From JAWKWH01 sp041582695 (GTDB lineage Bacteria > Pseudomonadota > Alphaproteobacteria > Rhizobiales > Rhizobiaceae), in the NCBI GenBank assembly GCA_041582695.1, contig JBFIBB010000002.1:1-56987 (forward strand): a DNA stretch of 56,987 bases, written 5' to 3'. The position numbers and the translations under genes are program-made. Below are positions 1-8,759 of the stretch, piece by piece (the stretch's first letter is position 1; every line of letters begins with the position of its first letter). The notes under the pieces are model-generated. The model was not told where the DNA came from. It did no database searches and saw nothing but the letters and a program-made list of their open reading frames with translations.

Positions 1-132
1 AATGACCTGCCGGCGCAGGCGGTGAAGTATGTACGCCATGTCGAGGAGTTGATTGGCGCGCCGGTGGCACTGCTTTCGACAAGTCCGGAACGCGACGACA
101 CGATACTAGTCACCGATCCATTCCAGGACTAA
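1..132 (+). CDS. purA: Adenylosuccinate synthetase, 3' end only
   Basis: Only the last 43 codons and the TAA stop are inside the window; the gene starts to the left. Reading from base 1 gives a C-terminus containing AVKYVRHVEELIGAPV and STSPERDDTI, which I recognise as the end of PurA, the GTP-dependent enzyme that joins IMP and aspartate in AMP synthesis in the cytoplasm. The catalytic part cannot be seen, so the call rests on the tail alone. In many Hyphomicrobiales purA is followed by a hypothetical membrane protein and rpoH, which is the order here and supports the call. Confidence 0.88.
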   Translation, partial: NDLPAQAVKYVRHVEELIGAPVALLSTSPERDDTILVTDPFQD

Positions 133-491
133 CGCAGCGGTCCGGTCGCCTCAGTTCAGCCGTTTGTCTTCGCGCACGGCCGGTATTTCCTTCAGTGATG
201 GTCTTGCCGGTGAGCTGCGTACCTCTGCAATCGCTTGGCGATGCGTGGGAATCGGCACGACCAAACCGCTTCCATTTGAAGATGAACGGCTTTAACCTTT
301 GCGAATCAGTTTTTCCGGTGCTGTTCAGGGCGGTTGATGGTCCGGAAACGTCGATTACGAGGGGACGTAGCAATCAGTCACAAATCCGGGCGGCCGTGCC
401 TGCCGTCCAAAAACAGCAACCCCTGATACCGCCACAACAGGGCCGGATTTGCCGATATGATGCAACGGGTTTGAAGATCAGGGCGAAATGA
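133..491. other. Intergenic stretch, no gene supported
   Basis: A 359-base gap between purA and the next gene. An open frame at 195-491 ends one base before the next start but its translation has no recognisable domain and no clear ribosome binding site. No strong terminator hairpin with a T-run was seen after purA. The promoter of the downstream gene probably lies in the right half, but I cannot place it. Confidence 0.4.
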
Positions 492-2063
492 ATGGCTGAT
501 TTTGTCGCGGTACTACGCAAAACGCTGGACGGAATAGACAGTCCGACCCCGGAAATGCGTCAGAAAGTCTATGCGAAGGCGCGGACGACCATTGCGGCCA
601 AGCTTGAAGCGATCAATCCCAAACCGCCGCAAAACGTGATCGAACGGCAGATGGCCGCTCTCGAAACAGCCATTTCCGATGTCGAGGCCGCCTACAAACA
701 GTCCAAATCCTTTTCTGATGCAGATGATGATCCGCTGGCGGAGTTCGTTTCAGGCGCGGCATTTGGAACTCCGGTCGCTGCGAAACCCGCTATGCCGGCT
801 CCTGCGCAGACGCCGGTGCCCGAGGCAATTGAAACAGCAACATCGGTCAACGAACCGGTCGCAGCCAGCGTCGAGCCCAAACCGGCAGCCGTGCAGAAAG
901 GTACGGGAACCACGGCGGAAAAGACGAGGAAACCATCCGCTCCGCTTCCCGGTTCGGGTTCAGCCGGTGCCAGAAAACGCAGTAACTCCGGTCTCATCGC
1001 CGCGGCCATCGTTTTGCTTCTGCTTGCAGGGGCTGGTTATGGCGTTTGGCAAAACAAGGAAGATTTCGCCGAAATGGTGGGTCTTGGACACCTGTTTGCC
1101 AGTGGCGACACCGCCGGTCAGGGCGAGATGGCATCCGCGGATGATGGAACGCCTGCCGATGATGAGAGGCAGGAACAGGCGGCGACGGACGGCGGAAGCA
1201 GCGAAACTGCCGGTGCGTCCACCGAAGCCGCCGAGGAGGACGAACCAAAATTCACACAGCGGCTGATGGCCGACGGCACCGAAGTGGATCAGGGACCGGC
1301 AGGCGATGAACCGACCGTTGGCGAAGGTACCTCGGTCGCCGCAGCGACGGCTCCGGCCGATGGCGGCAACGATGCCGGCGCCGGCGATGGAACCGGCAGT
1401 GGCGCAGACAATGTAACCGGCGCCGAGCCTCCAACCGGTGATAATGCTGAAGCGTCAGGCGAAACCGCCAGCGCCACGGGCGCCCAGGCGCCGGAGATCA
1501 CCGGTGTTCCCGTCGGGCAGCGGGCAATCTTCTACGAGGAGCGGACGTCGGATCTTCAAGGGTCGGCGCAAACCGGCGCGGTCGTCTGGTCGGTGGTGCA
1601 GGAATCGCCGGGCGGCAATCTCCCGGCGGAGGCCGCCATCCGCGCCGAAGCGACGATTCCAGGCAAGAACATCCAGTTCCACATGACGATCCGGCGCAAC
1701 GGAGACGAAACACTGCCGGCAAGCCATATCATCGAGATGGTGTTCATAACGCCTGACGATTTCGATGGCGGCGCGATTGAGAACGTATTGCGCATTGCTT
1801 TCAAGGATACAGAACAGTCGGCAGGAAATCCGCTGCTTGGCATTCCGGCCAAGATTTCCGACGGGTTTTTCCTGCTGGCGCTTACCGACAGCAAGGCCGA
1901 TATCGAGGCGAACACGACCATGATGCGGCGGCAGGAATGGCTGGACGTGCCGATCGTCTACAGCTCCGGACGCCGTGCGTTGATAACGATGGAAAAGGGC
2001 GTGCCGGGAAACAAGGCATTTGACGAGGCGCTGAAAGCGTGGGCGCAGACCAGCAGCGGCTGA
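492..2063 (+). CDS. Single-TM hypothetical protein, low-complexity
   Basis: A 523-residue protein of unknown function. Residues 1-75 are helical and charged. Residues 90-165 are rich in Pro, Ala and Glu. One transmembrane segment lies at about 167-185, preceded by RKR, so the N-terminus should be cytoplasmic. Residues 200-335 are a very acidic Gly/Ala/Asp/Glu/Thr linker, and residues 340-523 form an ordered, probably periplasmic domain containing RAIFYEERTSDLQGSAQ and the stretch MVFITPDDFDGG. The start is the ATG with the weak upstream GGGCGAAATGA. Similar proteins sit between purA and rpoH in rhizobia, which is what I base the family link on. The protein runs convergent to rpoH with a 53-base gap. 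No enzymatic motif was recognised. Confidence 0.8.
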   Translation: MADFVAVLRKTLDGIDSPTPEMRQKVYAKARTTIAAKLEAINPKPPQNVIERQMAALETAISDVEAAYKQSKSFSDADDDPLAEFVSGAAFGTPVAAKPAMPAPAQTPVPEAIETATSVNEPVAASVEPKPAAVQKGTGTTAEKTRKPSAPLPGSGSAGARKRSNSGLIAAAIVLLLLAGAGYGVWQNKEDFAEMVGLGHLFASGDTAGQGEMASADDGTPADDERQEQAATDGGSSETAGASTEAAEEDEPKFTQRLMADGTEVDQGPAGDEPTVGEGTSVAAATAPADGGNDAGAGDGTGSGADNVTGAEPPTGDNAEASGETASATGAQAPEITGVPVGQRAIFYEERTSDLQGSAQTGAVVWSVVQESPGGNLPAEAAIRAEATIPGKNIQFHMTIRRNGDETLPASHIIEMVFITPDDFDGGAIENVLRIAFKDTEQSAGNPLLGIPAKISDGFFLLALTDSKADIEANTTMMRRQEWLDVPIVYSSGRRALITMEKGVPGNKAFDEALKAWAQTSSG

Positions 2064-2116
2064 GCATTTCGCCCGCCGCCGCTTTTTCTCATCCGATCAG
2101 AAATACGTTCCCGGCA

Positions 2117-3016
2117 TCAGGCGTCGATTGTTCTCAGCGCCTGAGCCTGCCGCTTGGCGGCGTCCTTAACGGCGGCCTGCACCTTTTCGAATGCGCGCAC
2201 CTCGATCTGGCGAACGCGCTCTCGGCTGATGTCGAACTCGCTGGAAAGGTCTTCCAGCGTCAGCGGTTCCTCGGAGAGCCGCCGTGCCTCGAAGATGCGC
2301 TTTTCCCGTTCGTTCAGAACGCTCATCGCGTCCGACAGCATGGCGCGCCGGTTTTCGAGCTCGTCCTGATCGACCAGGATCTGCTCCTGATTGGCGCTTT
2401 CGTCGGCAAGCCAGTCCTGCCACTCGCCGCCCTCGCCCTCTGCGGCGCGGATCGGCGCATTCAACGACGCGTCGCCGGAAAGGCGGCGGTTCATCGACAC
2501 CACTTCCTCTTCGGACACCTTCAGGCGGGTTGCGATTTCGGCCACTTGCTCGGGGTTGAGGTCGCCGTCATCGAGCGCCTGGATCTTGCCCTTGACCTTG
2601 CGCAGATTGAAGAACAGCCGCTTCTGGTTGGCGGTCGTCCCCATCTTTACCAGGCTCCACGAGCGCAGAATGTATTCCTGGATCGACGCCTTGATCCACC
2701 ACATCGCATATGTGGCAAGGCGGAATCCGCGCTCCGGCTCGAATTTCTTGACGGCCTGCATAAGGCCGACATTGCCTTCGGAAATCACTTCGCCGATCGG
2801 CAGACCGTAGCCGCGATACCCCATGGCGATTTTGGCGACGAGCCTCAGATGGCTTGTGACGAGCTTGTGCGCAGCATCGGTGTCCTCATGCTCCTGATAC
2901 CGTTTGGCGAGCATGTATTCTTCCTGCGGCTGCAACATCGGGAACCGGCGGATTTCTTCGAGATAGCGGCTGAGACCGCCTTCGCCGGAAACCAGGCTTG
3001 GTAAATTTTGGGCCAT
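2117..3016 (-). CDS. rpoH: RNA polymerase heat-shock sigma factor RpoH
   Basis: Sigma-32 family factor of 299 residues, the usual length. Region 2 spans about 15-125 with the -10 recognition/melting stretch ATYAMWWIKASIQEYILRSW. The RpoH-specific box QKRLFFNLR is at 131-139. Region 4 with the helix-turn-helix (TLEDLSSEFDISRERVRQIE) is near the C-terminus. It directs transcription of heat-shock and envelope-stress genes. An in-frame ATG 84 bases upstream exists, but the start chosen here has GGAGAGGAAGGG at good spacing and gives the usual MAQNLP N-terminus. About 185 bases separate this start from the end of rluD and should hold its promoter. Hyphomicrobiales often carry two rpoH paralogs, and I cannot tell which this is. 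Confidence 0.95.
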   Translation of the reverse strand: MAQNLPSLVSGEGGLSRYLEEIRRFPMLQPQEEYMLAKRYQEHEDTDAAHKLVTSHLRLVAKIAMGYRGYGLPIGEVISEGNVGLMQAVKKFEPERGFRLATYAMWWIKASIQEYILRSWSLVKMGTTANQKRLFFNLRKVKGKIQALDDGDLNPEQVAEIATRLKVSEEEVVSMNRRLSGDASLNAPIRAAEGEGGEWQDWLADESANQEQILVDQDELENRRAMLSDAMSVLNEREKRIFEARRLSEEPLTLEDLSSEFDISRERVRQIEVRAFEKVQAAVKDAAKRQAQALRTIDA

Positions 3017-3201
3017 ATAGCACCCTTCCTCTCCAATTTTCGTATGCCCCCTTCTTCGTGAAGGCGGGCTATTGACCGGATAGCCGCTTTTTCGGCGCAC
3101 TCTCCGATATTGGCGAATATAGGGATCAATACGACAAATTCACGAAACACCAGATTAAAGATTTGTCATTTATGCGCATGAAATTCTTAGTTTGTTGAGT
3201 T

Positions 3202-4233
3202 TCATAGATTTTCCAGCACTTTGGTCAGCGCTATCATATCCGCGGGCATTTGAGTTTCGAAACGCATTGCCTCATCCGTGACCGGGTGGCGGAAAGCGAG
3301 CAGCGTTGCATGCAGCGCCTGGCGCGGGAATGACGAAACCGCTTGCTTTGCCCGATCCGGCAACAGGTTTGCCTTGGTACGCATGCCCCGGCCGTAGACG
3401 GGATCACCGATCAACGGATGACCTATGTGAGCCATGTGAACCCGGATCTGGTGTGTGCGTCCGGTCTCCAGACGGCATTCAACCAGGGCAGCGGCGGCAG
3501 TTGCGTCCGGATTCAGACCGTATTGCCTCAATACGGTAAAATGGGTCACCGCCCGGCGCGCATCGGCCCTGTCCGCAGGCACAACAGCTCGTTTGGTACG
3601 ATCACCACTCGCACGGCCGAGCGAGGCATCCACGACACCGGTCATGCGTGGCGGCGTTCCCCAGACGATCGCCAGATAGCTGCGCTGCAGATCTCCGGCT
3701 CGGCCATGGTCGGCGAAAGCCTCGGACAAGGCCTTGTGGGCCAGGTCGTTTTTGGCGACGACCATCACGCCGCTCGTATCCTTGTCGAGCCGATGCACTA
3801 TCCCGGGCCGTTTTACCCCGCCAATGCCGGAAAGCGTGTCAACGCAATGGTGCAGCAGTGCATTGACCAGCGTGCCGTCTGCATTGCCGGCGCCCGGGTG
3901 CACGACAATTCCCGCTGGCTTGTCGATGACTATCAGGTGCTCGTCTTCGTACAGGATTGCGAGCGGAATATCCTGCGGTTCCGGTATGGCGGGTTTTGCC
4001 TCCGGCATTCGCCATTTCACGGAATCTCCTGCGGCCAGCTTTTTTTTCGCCTCGGCGGGCGCTCCGTTCAGCTTCACTTCGCCCGCCTCGATAAGCGCCT
4101 TGACGCGGCTGCGCGAGAAATCGGGCCCGAGCTGGCGGGCAAGCCATTGATCGAGTCGGGTCCCGGCGGTGGCATCGCTGACCGCCATCTCTTTCCAATC
4201 GGCCAATGCTCTAGTATCAGGTGCCGGCATCAA
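3202..4233 (-). CDS. rluD: Large-subunit rRNA pseudouridine synthase RluD-type
   Basis: A 343-residue RluA/RluD-family enzyme that isomerises uridines in 23S rRNA. An S4 RNA-binding domain is at about 22-80 (TRLDQWLARQL, SRSRVKALIEAG). The catalytic motif HRLDKDTSG is at 147-155, with the nucleophilic Asp at about 150. The second conserved block ETGRTHQIRVHMAHIGHPL is present, so all catalytic elements are intact. RluD (helix 69 uridines) is the best guess because of the S4 domain, but RluC cannot be excluded from sequence alone. The gene is divergent from the next small membrane gene, with 21 bases between start codons, so the two share a compact promoter region. Confidence 0.9.
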   Translation of the reverse strand: MMPAPDTRALADWKEMAVSDATAGTRLDQWLARQLGPDFSRSRVKALIEAGEVKLNGAPAEAKKKLAAGDSVKWRMPEAKPAIPEPQDIPLAILYEDEHLIVIDKPAGIVVHPGAGNADGTLVNALLHHCVDTLSGIGGVKRPGIVHRLDKDTSGVMVVAKNDLAHKALSEAFADHGRAGDLQRSYLAIVWGTPPRMTGVVDASLGRASGDRTKRAVVPADRADARRAVTHFTVLRQYGLNPDATAAAALVECRLETGRTHQIRVHMAHIGHPLIGDPVYGRGMRTKANLLPDRAKQAVSSFPRQALHATLLAFRHPVTDEAMRFETQMPADMIALTKVLENL

Positions 4234-4254
4234 TCATTCCCGGAGCGACAAATC

Positions 4255-4629
4255 ATGACCGAACAGGCGCCGCTGAACCAGGCCTCGGCTGCCGGTGACG
4301 AAGACAAGCCGCTCGACCCGGCTGTCGAACGGGTGCGCCGCAAAATGATGCGCCTGATGGCGATTTCGGTCGGGATCATGATGGTCGGTCTTATGGCGGT
4401 GCTGTTTGCGATTGTCTACAAAATCTCGGCGCGCGGCACGCCGCCCGACGCAGCCTCCGACTATTACGAGACGGTGCTTGCGCTCCCCGCTGGCGGCCGG
4501 ATCGTTTCGCAGAGTTTTTCGGGCGACAAGCTTACCCTGCTGGTCGAACATTCAGGCCGCCAGACTATCTTCCTGTTTGATACCTCTGCCCGCAAGGTTG
4601 TGGGCAGGATAGAGGTCGGGACGGAGTAG
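4255..4629 (+). CDS. Small single-TM protein next to rluD (DUF6476-like)
   Basis: A 124-residue protein. Residues 1-33 are hydrophilic and acidic, then RVRRKMMR precedes one transmembrane segment at about 34-55. Residues 60-124 form a small periplasmic domain ending in a beta-rich part (GDKLTLLVEHSGRQTIFLFD). The start ATG follows GGAGCGACAAATC. I believe this is the small protein commonly found beside rluD in Hyphomicrobiales (annotated DUF6476 as I recall), but its function is unknown. The WD-like string IFLFDTSARKVVGRIEVG looks like one beta-propeller-type blade repeat, although the protein is too short to be a propeller. Confidence 0.75.
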   Translation: MTEQAPLNQASAAGDEDKPLDPAVERVRRKMMRLMAISVGIMMVGLMAVLFAIVYKISARGTPPDAASDYYETVLALPAGGRIVSQSFSGDKLTLLVEHSGRQTIFLFDTSARKVVGRIEVGTE

Positions 4630-4936
4630 GGACATGACGGTGCCGAAGACGCATTGCTAAGCGTTGGGGCAATGTCAGAGACCACCCAAGATTTGATATG
4701 TGAAATCTACCAATTGTCAGCAGCACAACCAGCGATTTAGTTTCAAAGCGGAAACTAAATTAGTGATTCGCGGCAAGCTTCTCCGCTTTGGTACGCGAAG
4801 AAGCGGTTGCACTCGCATGGCGCCGGCCGTGATCGCCTGTTGCGGGCGATGCTTCGCCCTGCGACGGACGGGGAAAGTGTAAGTTGGCGCTTTGCGCAAG
4901 TTCCCCGTGCAAAAGGAAACGGTGGAGCTTCAGCGG
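4630..4936. other. Intergenic stretch with a perfect 10-bp inverted repeat
   Basis: About 307 bases between two plus-strand genes. It is locally richer in A and T than its surroundings. The notable element is the inverted repeat at 4735-4760, described separately. Short open frames at 4700-4882 and 4807-5052 have no recognisable product and poor start contexts. The promoter of the exported EF-hand-like protein probably lies here. Confidence 0.4.
4735..4760. repeat. Inverted repeat, 10-bp arms, 6-base loop
   Basis: ATTTAGTTTC at 4735-4744 and its exact reverse complement GAAACTAAAT at 4751-4760 flank AAAGCG. The arms are AT-rich with no clear T-run following on the plus strand, so this looks more like an operator or a weak bidirectional terminator than a classical intrinsic terminator. 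It lies 106 bases after the stop of the small membrane gene and 177 before the start of the exported protein. Confidence 0.6.
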
Positions 4937-5704
4937 ATGGCGAAAAGCTCGATATTCAAACCGCGAACTCTACTGCAACTTACCGCCTTCGCCGTTATCG
5001 ATCTGTTCGCAGGATATGCGCAGGCATCAATCTGTCTAAGGGCCAGTATTGACGTTGCCACCGTCAACATTCCAAGCCACATGAATAGCAGCAGTGTCGA
5101 ATCGCTGTTTGACGGAAGCCGAACTTACAGTACGAACGGTAACCAGAGACTTCACCATCCGGGAACGCCAGGCGACAGCGCACTGATCATGCGGTCCAGT
5201 GTGGGGCTGTTGCATGCAGGAACGACATTCCGTGTCGATTACCAGAATGATGACGCCAGCGGCGACAGCATACTGAGTTACATTGTAGCGCTGACGGCAA
5301 ACGGATATGGCGCATCGTACTTCGACCGTAACGGAAATGGCATACTCGATGCCGGCGATTTCGATGTCGACAATGACGGAACAATCAACCTTGGAACCGG
5401 CGACTACAGTCCGCTTGGTGTCGTAGTGCAACTCTATAACGGAAACCCGGGAAATCCGGTCGGAAGCCTGCCGGGTGTGCTCGTTCACACGGCTTACAGC
5501 CCGGTTCGCGTAATCGCCGCCACGGTATACCAATTCACGGTGACCGCTCCCGGCGACTTTGACCACGTGGTCATTGAATCGACGCCCGACGCCAATGGCG
5601 CCGACCCCAGGATCATTGAAATCGAACACAACGGAAACCCGAATTCGATGCAGAGCTTGTCTGTGTTCGGAAGCAGCATCGATTGCGGCAAACTGTTGTT
5701 GTAA
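4937..5704 (+). CDS. Exported protein with EF-hand-like calcium loops
   Basis: A 255-residue protein of unrecognised family. A signal peptide is visible: basic KSSIFKPR, a hydrophobic stretch to about residue 28, and AQA/S as a likely cleavage site. Mature residues 45-105 are Ser/Asn/Thr-rich. A dockerin or EF-hand-type loop DRNGNGILDAGD is at about 130-141, immediately followed by a second Asp-rich stretch (DVDNDGTI). Residues 160-240 look like a beta-sandwich. The chosen ATG follows GGTGGAG; a TTG 45 bases upstream (4892) is the alternative. It stands alone, convergent to the TRAP transporter genes. A calcium-stabilised surface or secreted protein is inferred; no function can be assigned. 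Confidence 0.65.
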   Translation: MAKSSIFKPRTLLQLTAFAVIDLFAGYAQASICLRASIDVATVNIPSHMNSSSVESLFDGSRTYSTNGNQRLHHPGTPGDSALIMRSSVGLLHAGTTFRVDYQNDDASGDSILSYIVALTANGYGASYFDRNGNGILDAGDFDVDNDGTINLGTGDYSPLGVVVQLYNGNPGNPVGSLPGVLVHTAYSPVRVIAATVYQFTVTAPGDFDHVVIESTPDANGADPRIIEIEHNGNPNSMQSLSVFGSSIDCGKLLL

Positions 5705-5776
5705 GTGCACCGGAACAGGTCTTGGATCCGTTCATGCTCAAACGGGAACGGTATCAGGTTCCGGGGAGGGCGAGCC

Positions 5777-7090
5777 TCACATGGAGTTCGGCAACACAAG
5801 AACCAGCCAAGGCACGAACAAAAGCAGCGCCAGGCGCAGGATGTCGACGATCCAGAACGGCGTCACACCACGGAAAATCGTCGCGGTGGAAACATCTCCG
5901 ACAACGCCCCTCAGAACGAAAACGTTCAGCCCGACGGGCGGCGTAATCAGGCTGATTTCGGTTACCACGACAACGATAATGCCGAACCAAACCGGATCGA
6001 AGCCTAGGCTGGTGACCAAAGGAAAGAAGATCGGCACGGTCAGCAAGAGCATCGACAGGCTTTCGAACACGCAGCCCAGCACGACGTAAACGCAAAGGAT
6101 CATCAGCATCACCGAGATCGGCGAGAGTCCGGTGTCATCGATCCAGGCAAGCAATTGTTCGGGAAGGCCGGCCAGGTTGATGAAGTTGGAGAAAATCCAG
6201 GCGCCGATCAGCACACTGAACAGGGTCGCGGTGGTATGGGCGGTTTCGACAAGAACTTCGCGGACATCTCGGAATGTGAGGTTGCCGCGAGACAACGCAA
6301 TAATGAAAGCGCCGGCAGCGCCCATGCCCGCCGCTTCGGTCGGCGAGAATGTGAGATTGAGCGGCCAGAAGTCGAGAAACCCGTAGAGGCCGCCGATGAC
6401 GATGATGAACAGCAGCAAGACTGCCCACACGTCGCGCAGTGCCGCAATGCGATCCGGCCAATTCGTATGCTCGCCCGCGGGACCGGCTTCCGGGTGCCGG
6501 GCGACCGTATAGCGTACGGCGACAAGATAGAAGAGAACGCCGATGAAACCCGGCACGATCCCGGCAATGAATAGCTTGCCGATACTGGTTTCGGTCAGTA
6601 GCCCGTAGATTACGAGGATGACACTCGGCGGGATCAGGATGCCAAGCGTACCGCCGGCGGCGATTGAAGCCGTCGACAGCCGGTCGTCATAACCATACTT
6701 GCGCATTTGCGGCATGGCCACTTTTGACATGGTCGCCGCCGTTGCCAGCGATGAGCCGCAGATGGCGGAGAAGCCCGCGCAGGCGACGATCGTCGCCATT
6801 GCGAGGCCACCACGCAGATGGCCGAGAAATGCAAACGACACCTGGTAAAGCTCGCGCGACAGCCCGCCCTTGTTGACGAAAAGGCCCATAAGGATGAACA
6901 GCGGCACCACGGACAGCCCATAGTCCTGCGCAGTATCGATGATCAGGCGCGCGGCCATTGAAACCGCTGCCTTAAGATTGGTCTGTTGCGAGTATCCTAT
7001 GATGCCGACAAGTCCCATGGCGATGGCGATCGGCATGCGCAGAAACACCAGCACGAGTACGGCTGCAAAGCCGATGGCGGAAGCCAACAC
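5777..7090 (-). CDS. dctM: TRAP transporter large permease subunit (DctM)
   Basis: A 437-residue DctM-family membrane protein of normal length, with about 12 hydrophobic segments. Conserved features include GLFVNKGGLSRELY, the substrate-gate region FSAICGSSLATAATMSKVAMPQM, and GGTLGILIPPSVILVIYG. It moves a carboxylate across the inner membrane using the Na+ or H+ gradient, together with DctQ and the periplasmic DctP. The start is a GTG placed 8 bases after GGAGGA, which lies in the last codons of dctQ; the frame stays open further upstream but only as a shadow of dctQ. Gene order dctP-dctQ-dctM suggests one operon, and its neighbours suggest import of the compound degraded by the divergent Rieske operon. 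Confidence 0.9.
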   Translation of the reverse strand: MLASAIGFAAVLVLVFLRMPIAIAMGLVGIIGYSQQTNLKAAVSMAARLIIDTAQDYGLSVVPLFILMGLFVNKGGLSRELYQVSFAFLGHLRGGLAMATIVACAGFSAICGSSLATAATMSKVAMPQMRKYGYDDRLSTASIAAGGTLGILIPPSVILVIYGLLTETSIGKLFIAGIVPGFIGVLFYLVAVRYTVARHPEAGPAGEHTNWPDRIAALRDVWAVLLLFIIVIGGLYGFLDFWPLNLTFSPTEAAGMGAAGAFIIALSRGNLTFRDVREVLVETAHTTATLFSVLIGAWIFSNFINLAGLPEQLLAWIDDTGLSPISVMLMILCVYVVLGCVFESLSMLLLTVPIFFPLVTSLGFDPVWFGIIVVVVTEISLITPPVGLNVFVLRGVVGDVSTATIFRGVTPFWIVDILRLALLLFVPWLVLVLPNSM

Positions 7091-7092
7091 AG

Positions 7093-7623
7093 TCAGTTTC
7101 CTCCGCCAAGCAGGGAAGGTCTGAAAATTCCGGCGAGCGCCCTGAGCACCATCACCAATGCGGTCGCGAAGGTGCAGATCGAAATGAAGGCAACGAGGTA
7201 AAATTCCGGTATGTGCAGGTATTCCGTCACGTAGCCGTAGGAATACGTTCGCGCAACGAGATCCCAGGTTCGTAGTGCCGGCCAGAACAGAAGCGCGCCG
7301 CCGAGAAAGTCGATGATGATGTCGCGAATTCGGCCGGCCGAAGGGCTGAACATCGGATCGAACAGATCGACCACTATGCTCTCGCCCCGCCAGGTCACCA
7401 ATGGCAGCGAAGCAAATACGATGATGGCCACGAACATCTCGGTCAGTTCGGGACCGGCCGCCAGCGGCGCGTTGAAAGCGCTGCGCAGGATGACATCGGC
7501 GAAGGTCATCACCATGAGAGCAAAAAGCGTCGTCGCGGCCAGTCACGATGGCAGGTTCATGGCGATGCGACCGGCCTTTTTCAGGCCGACCGCATTTTCC
7601 GTGGTGTTGCTGCTCCCCGCCAC
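7093..7623 (-). pseudogene. dctQ: TRAP transporter small permease (DctQ), in-frame TGA
   Basis: The full-length frame would start at GTG 7623, 12 bases after the dctP stop, and run to 7093 (177 codons with stop), a normal DctQ length. The reading is intact except for a TGA at 7543-7545, codon 27, just where the first membrane helix begins: ...RIAMNLPS-stop-LAATTLFALMVMTFADV. A Trp (TGG) at this place would be typical, so the simplest reading is a TGG to TGA nonsense change or a sequencing error. Downstream the conserved GPELTE and the WRGE motif are intact. Translation could restart at ATG 7515 (140 residues), but then half of helix 1 is lost. Confidence 0.75.
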
Positions 7624-7635
7624 AATGCCTGCCGA

Positions 7636-8658
7636 CTACATCATGCCCTTCATTTCGGCAGCGATAAACTCCATCGCAGCCTTGCCGTCGATGCCAACCG
7701 CGCTGACTTCGTCAAGCACCTTTTCGACAATCGGGCCAGACAGTTCCCGCCATTTGGCGATGTCGGCGTCGGAAGCCTTGTTGATCGAGTTGTCGGCGGT
7801 ATCCATCGAGACCTGCTCGCCTTCCTTGTCAATGTCGTCCCAGACCTTGCCGAATTCGCGCGAAACCTTTTCGCCGAACAGCTCGTCGAGAGCCTTACGA
7901 TCAGCGTCGGAGAGCGAATCGAACTTCTGCTGGTTCATGATGATCGCGAACGAACCGCGGTAAAAACCGCCGGGAACGTAGAAGGTGTTCTGCGCAACCT
8001 CGTTCAGCTTGAAGCTCTTCTTGCCTTCCATCGGCATCATCACGCCATCAGCCGCGTTGGAGGCAAGCGTCTCGTAGACCTTCGGCGCTGGAACGTTGAT
8101 CGCGGTCGCGCCAAGCGCCGCGCCGGCGTCATTGGACACGCCGCCACCGAGACGCAGTTTCATGCCGCTGATCTCGCTGAGATCCGTAACCTTTTTAGCA
8201 GAGTGCAATGTGCCCGGGCCGTGGGTGTGCAGTGCGACGAGTTTGACGCCCTTGTGCTCATCGGCCGCGGCAAAGAATTTTTCATGGGCGCGCTGGTAGG
8301 CGACGGATGCCGCCTCGGCGTTGCCCTCGTAGCCGGGCAGTTCGATCAACTTGGTGGCGACGAACCGTCCCGGTGTGTAGCCGTGGAAGATCCAGCTGAG
8401 ATCGGCCGCGCCGTCCTGCACCAGGTCGAGTTGCGCCGGAGGCGGTGCCAGGTTGTATTTGATTTCGGCGGTGACGCGGCCTTCCGTTGCTTCTTCGATC
8501 ATTTCGATCAGTTTCGGCCAGGCCCTGGCGTTGATGCCGTGCGTGGGCGGCGCCCAGCTTGAGATAATCAACGTGGTGTCCGCAGCAAACGCCATGACCG
8601 AACTGGCAGCCGTTATCGCAACGCCGAGCACCAGCCGATTGAGTACCTTGACAATCAT
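7636..8658 (-). CDS. dctP: TRAP transporter substrate-binding protein (DctP)
   Basis: A 340-residue periplasmic solute-binding protein of the DctP family. Signal peptide at 1-26 with cleavage after AFA. The family core is visible: SSWAPPTHGIN near the N-terminus, the conserved Arg region GMKLRLGG that usually salt-bridges a substrate carboxylate, and the helix NAADGVMMPME. The ATG chosen has AGGGAGGAATAC in front; upstream in-frame residues are not signal-like. It is the first gene of the dctPQM operon. The MarR gene lies 101 bases upstream on the same strand. Substrate is unknown; the divergent catabolic operon suggests an organic acid with a ring. Confidence 0.92.
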   Translation of the reverse strand: MIVKVLNRLVLGVAITAASSVMAFAADTTLIISSWAPPTHGINARAWPKLIEMIEEATEGRVTAEIKYNLAPPPAQLDLVQDGAADLSWIFHGYTPGRFVATKLIELPGYEGNAEAASVAYQRAHEKFFAAADEHKGVKLVALHTHGPGTLHSAKKVTDLSEISGMKLRLGGGVSNDAGAALGATAINVPAPKVYETLASNAADGVMMPMEGKKSFKLNEVAQNTFYVPGGFYRGSFAIIMNQQKFDSLSDADRKALDELFGEKVSREFGKVWDDIDKEGEQVSMDTADNSINKASDADIAKWRELSGPIVEKVLDEVSAVGIDGKAAMEFIAAEMKGMM

Positions 8659-8759
8659 GTATTCCTCCCTTTGTGGTTTTCCGCGCCGGCAGACGCGGAC
8701 GGTTTGCATTTGTTTCGGCCTTCCCCCACGGCCTCTTGTCGAACCGGCTTTCGCAACTA

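Noticed and set aside
195..491. Open frame of 98 codons directly before the membrane protein gene
   Set aside because: No domain, odd composition and no ribosome binding site; it ends at the next start by chance.
2039..3004. Long plus-strand frame opposite rpoH
   Set aside because: Antisense shadow of a clearly conserved sigma factor; high GC content makes such frames common.
3343..4254. Plus-strand extension upstream of the small membrane protein, opposite rluD
   Set aside because: It is antisense to conserved rluD; only the part from 4255 has its own start signal and sensible protein features.
5036..5710. Minus-strand frame opposite the exported EF-hand-type protein
   Set aside because: The plus-strand frame has a signal peptide, calcium loop and Shine-Dalgarno site; the opposite frame shows none of these.
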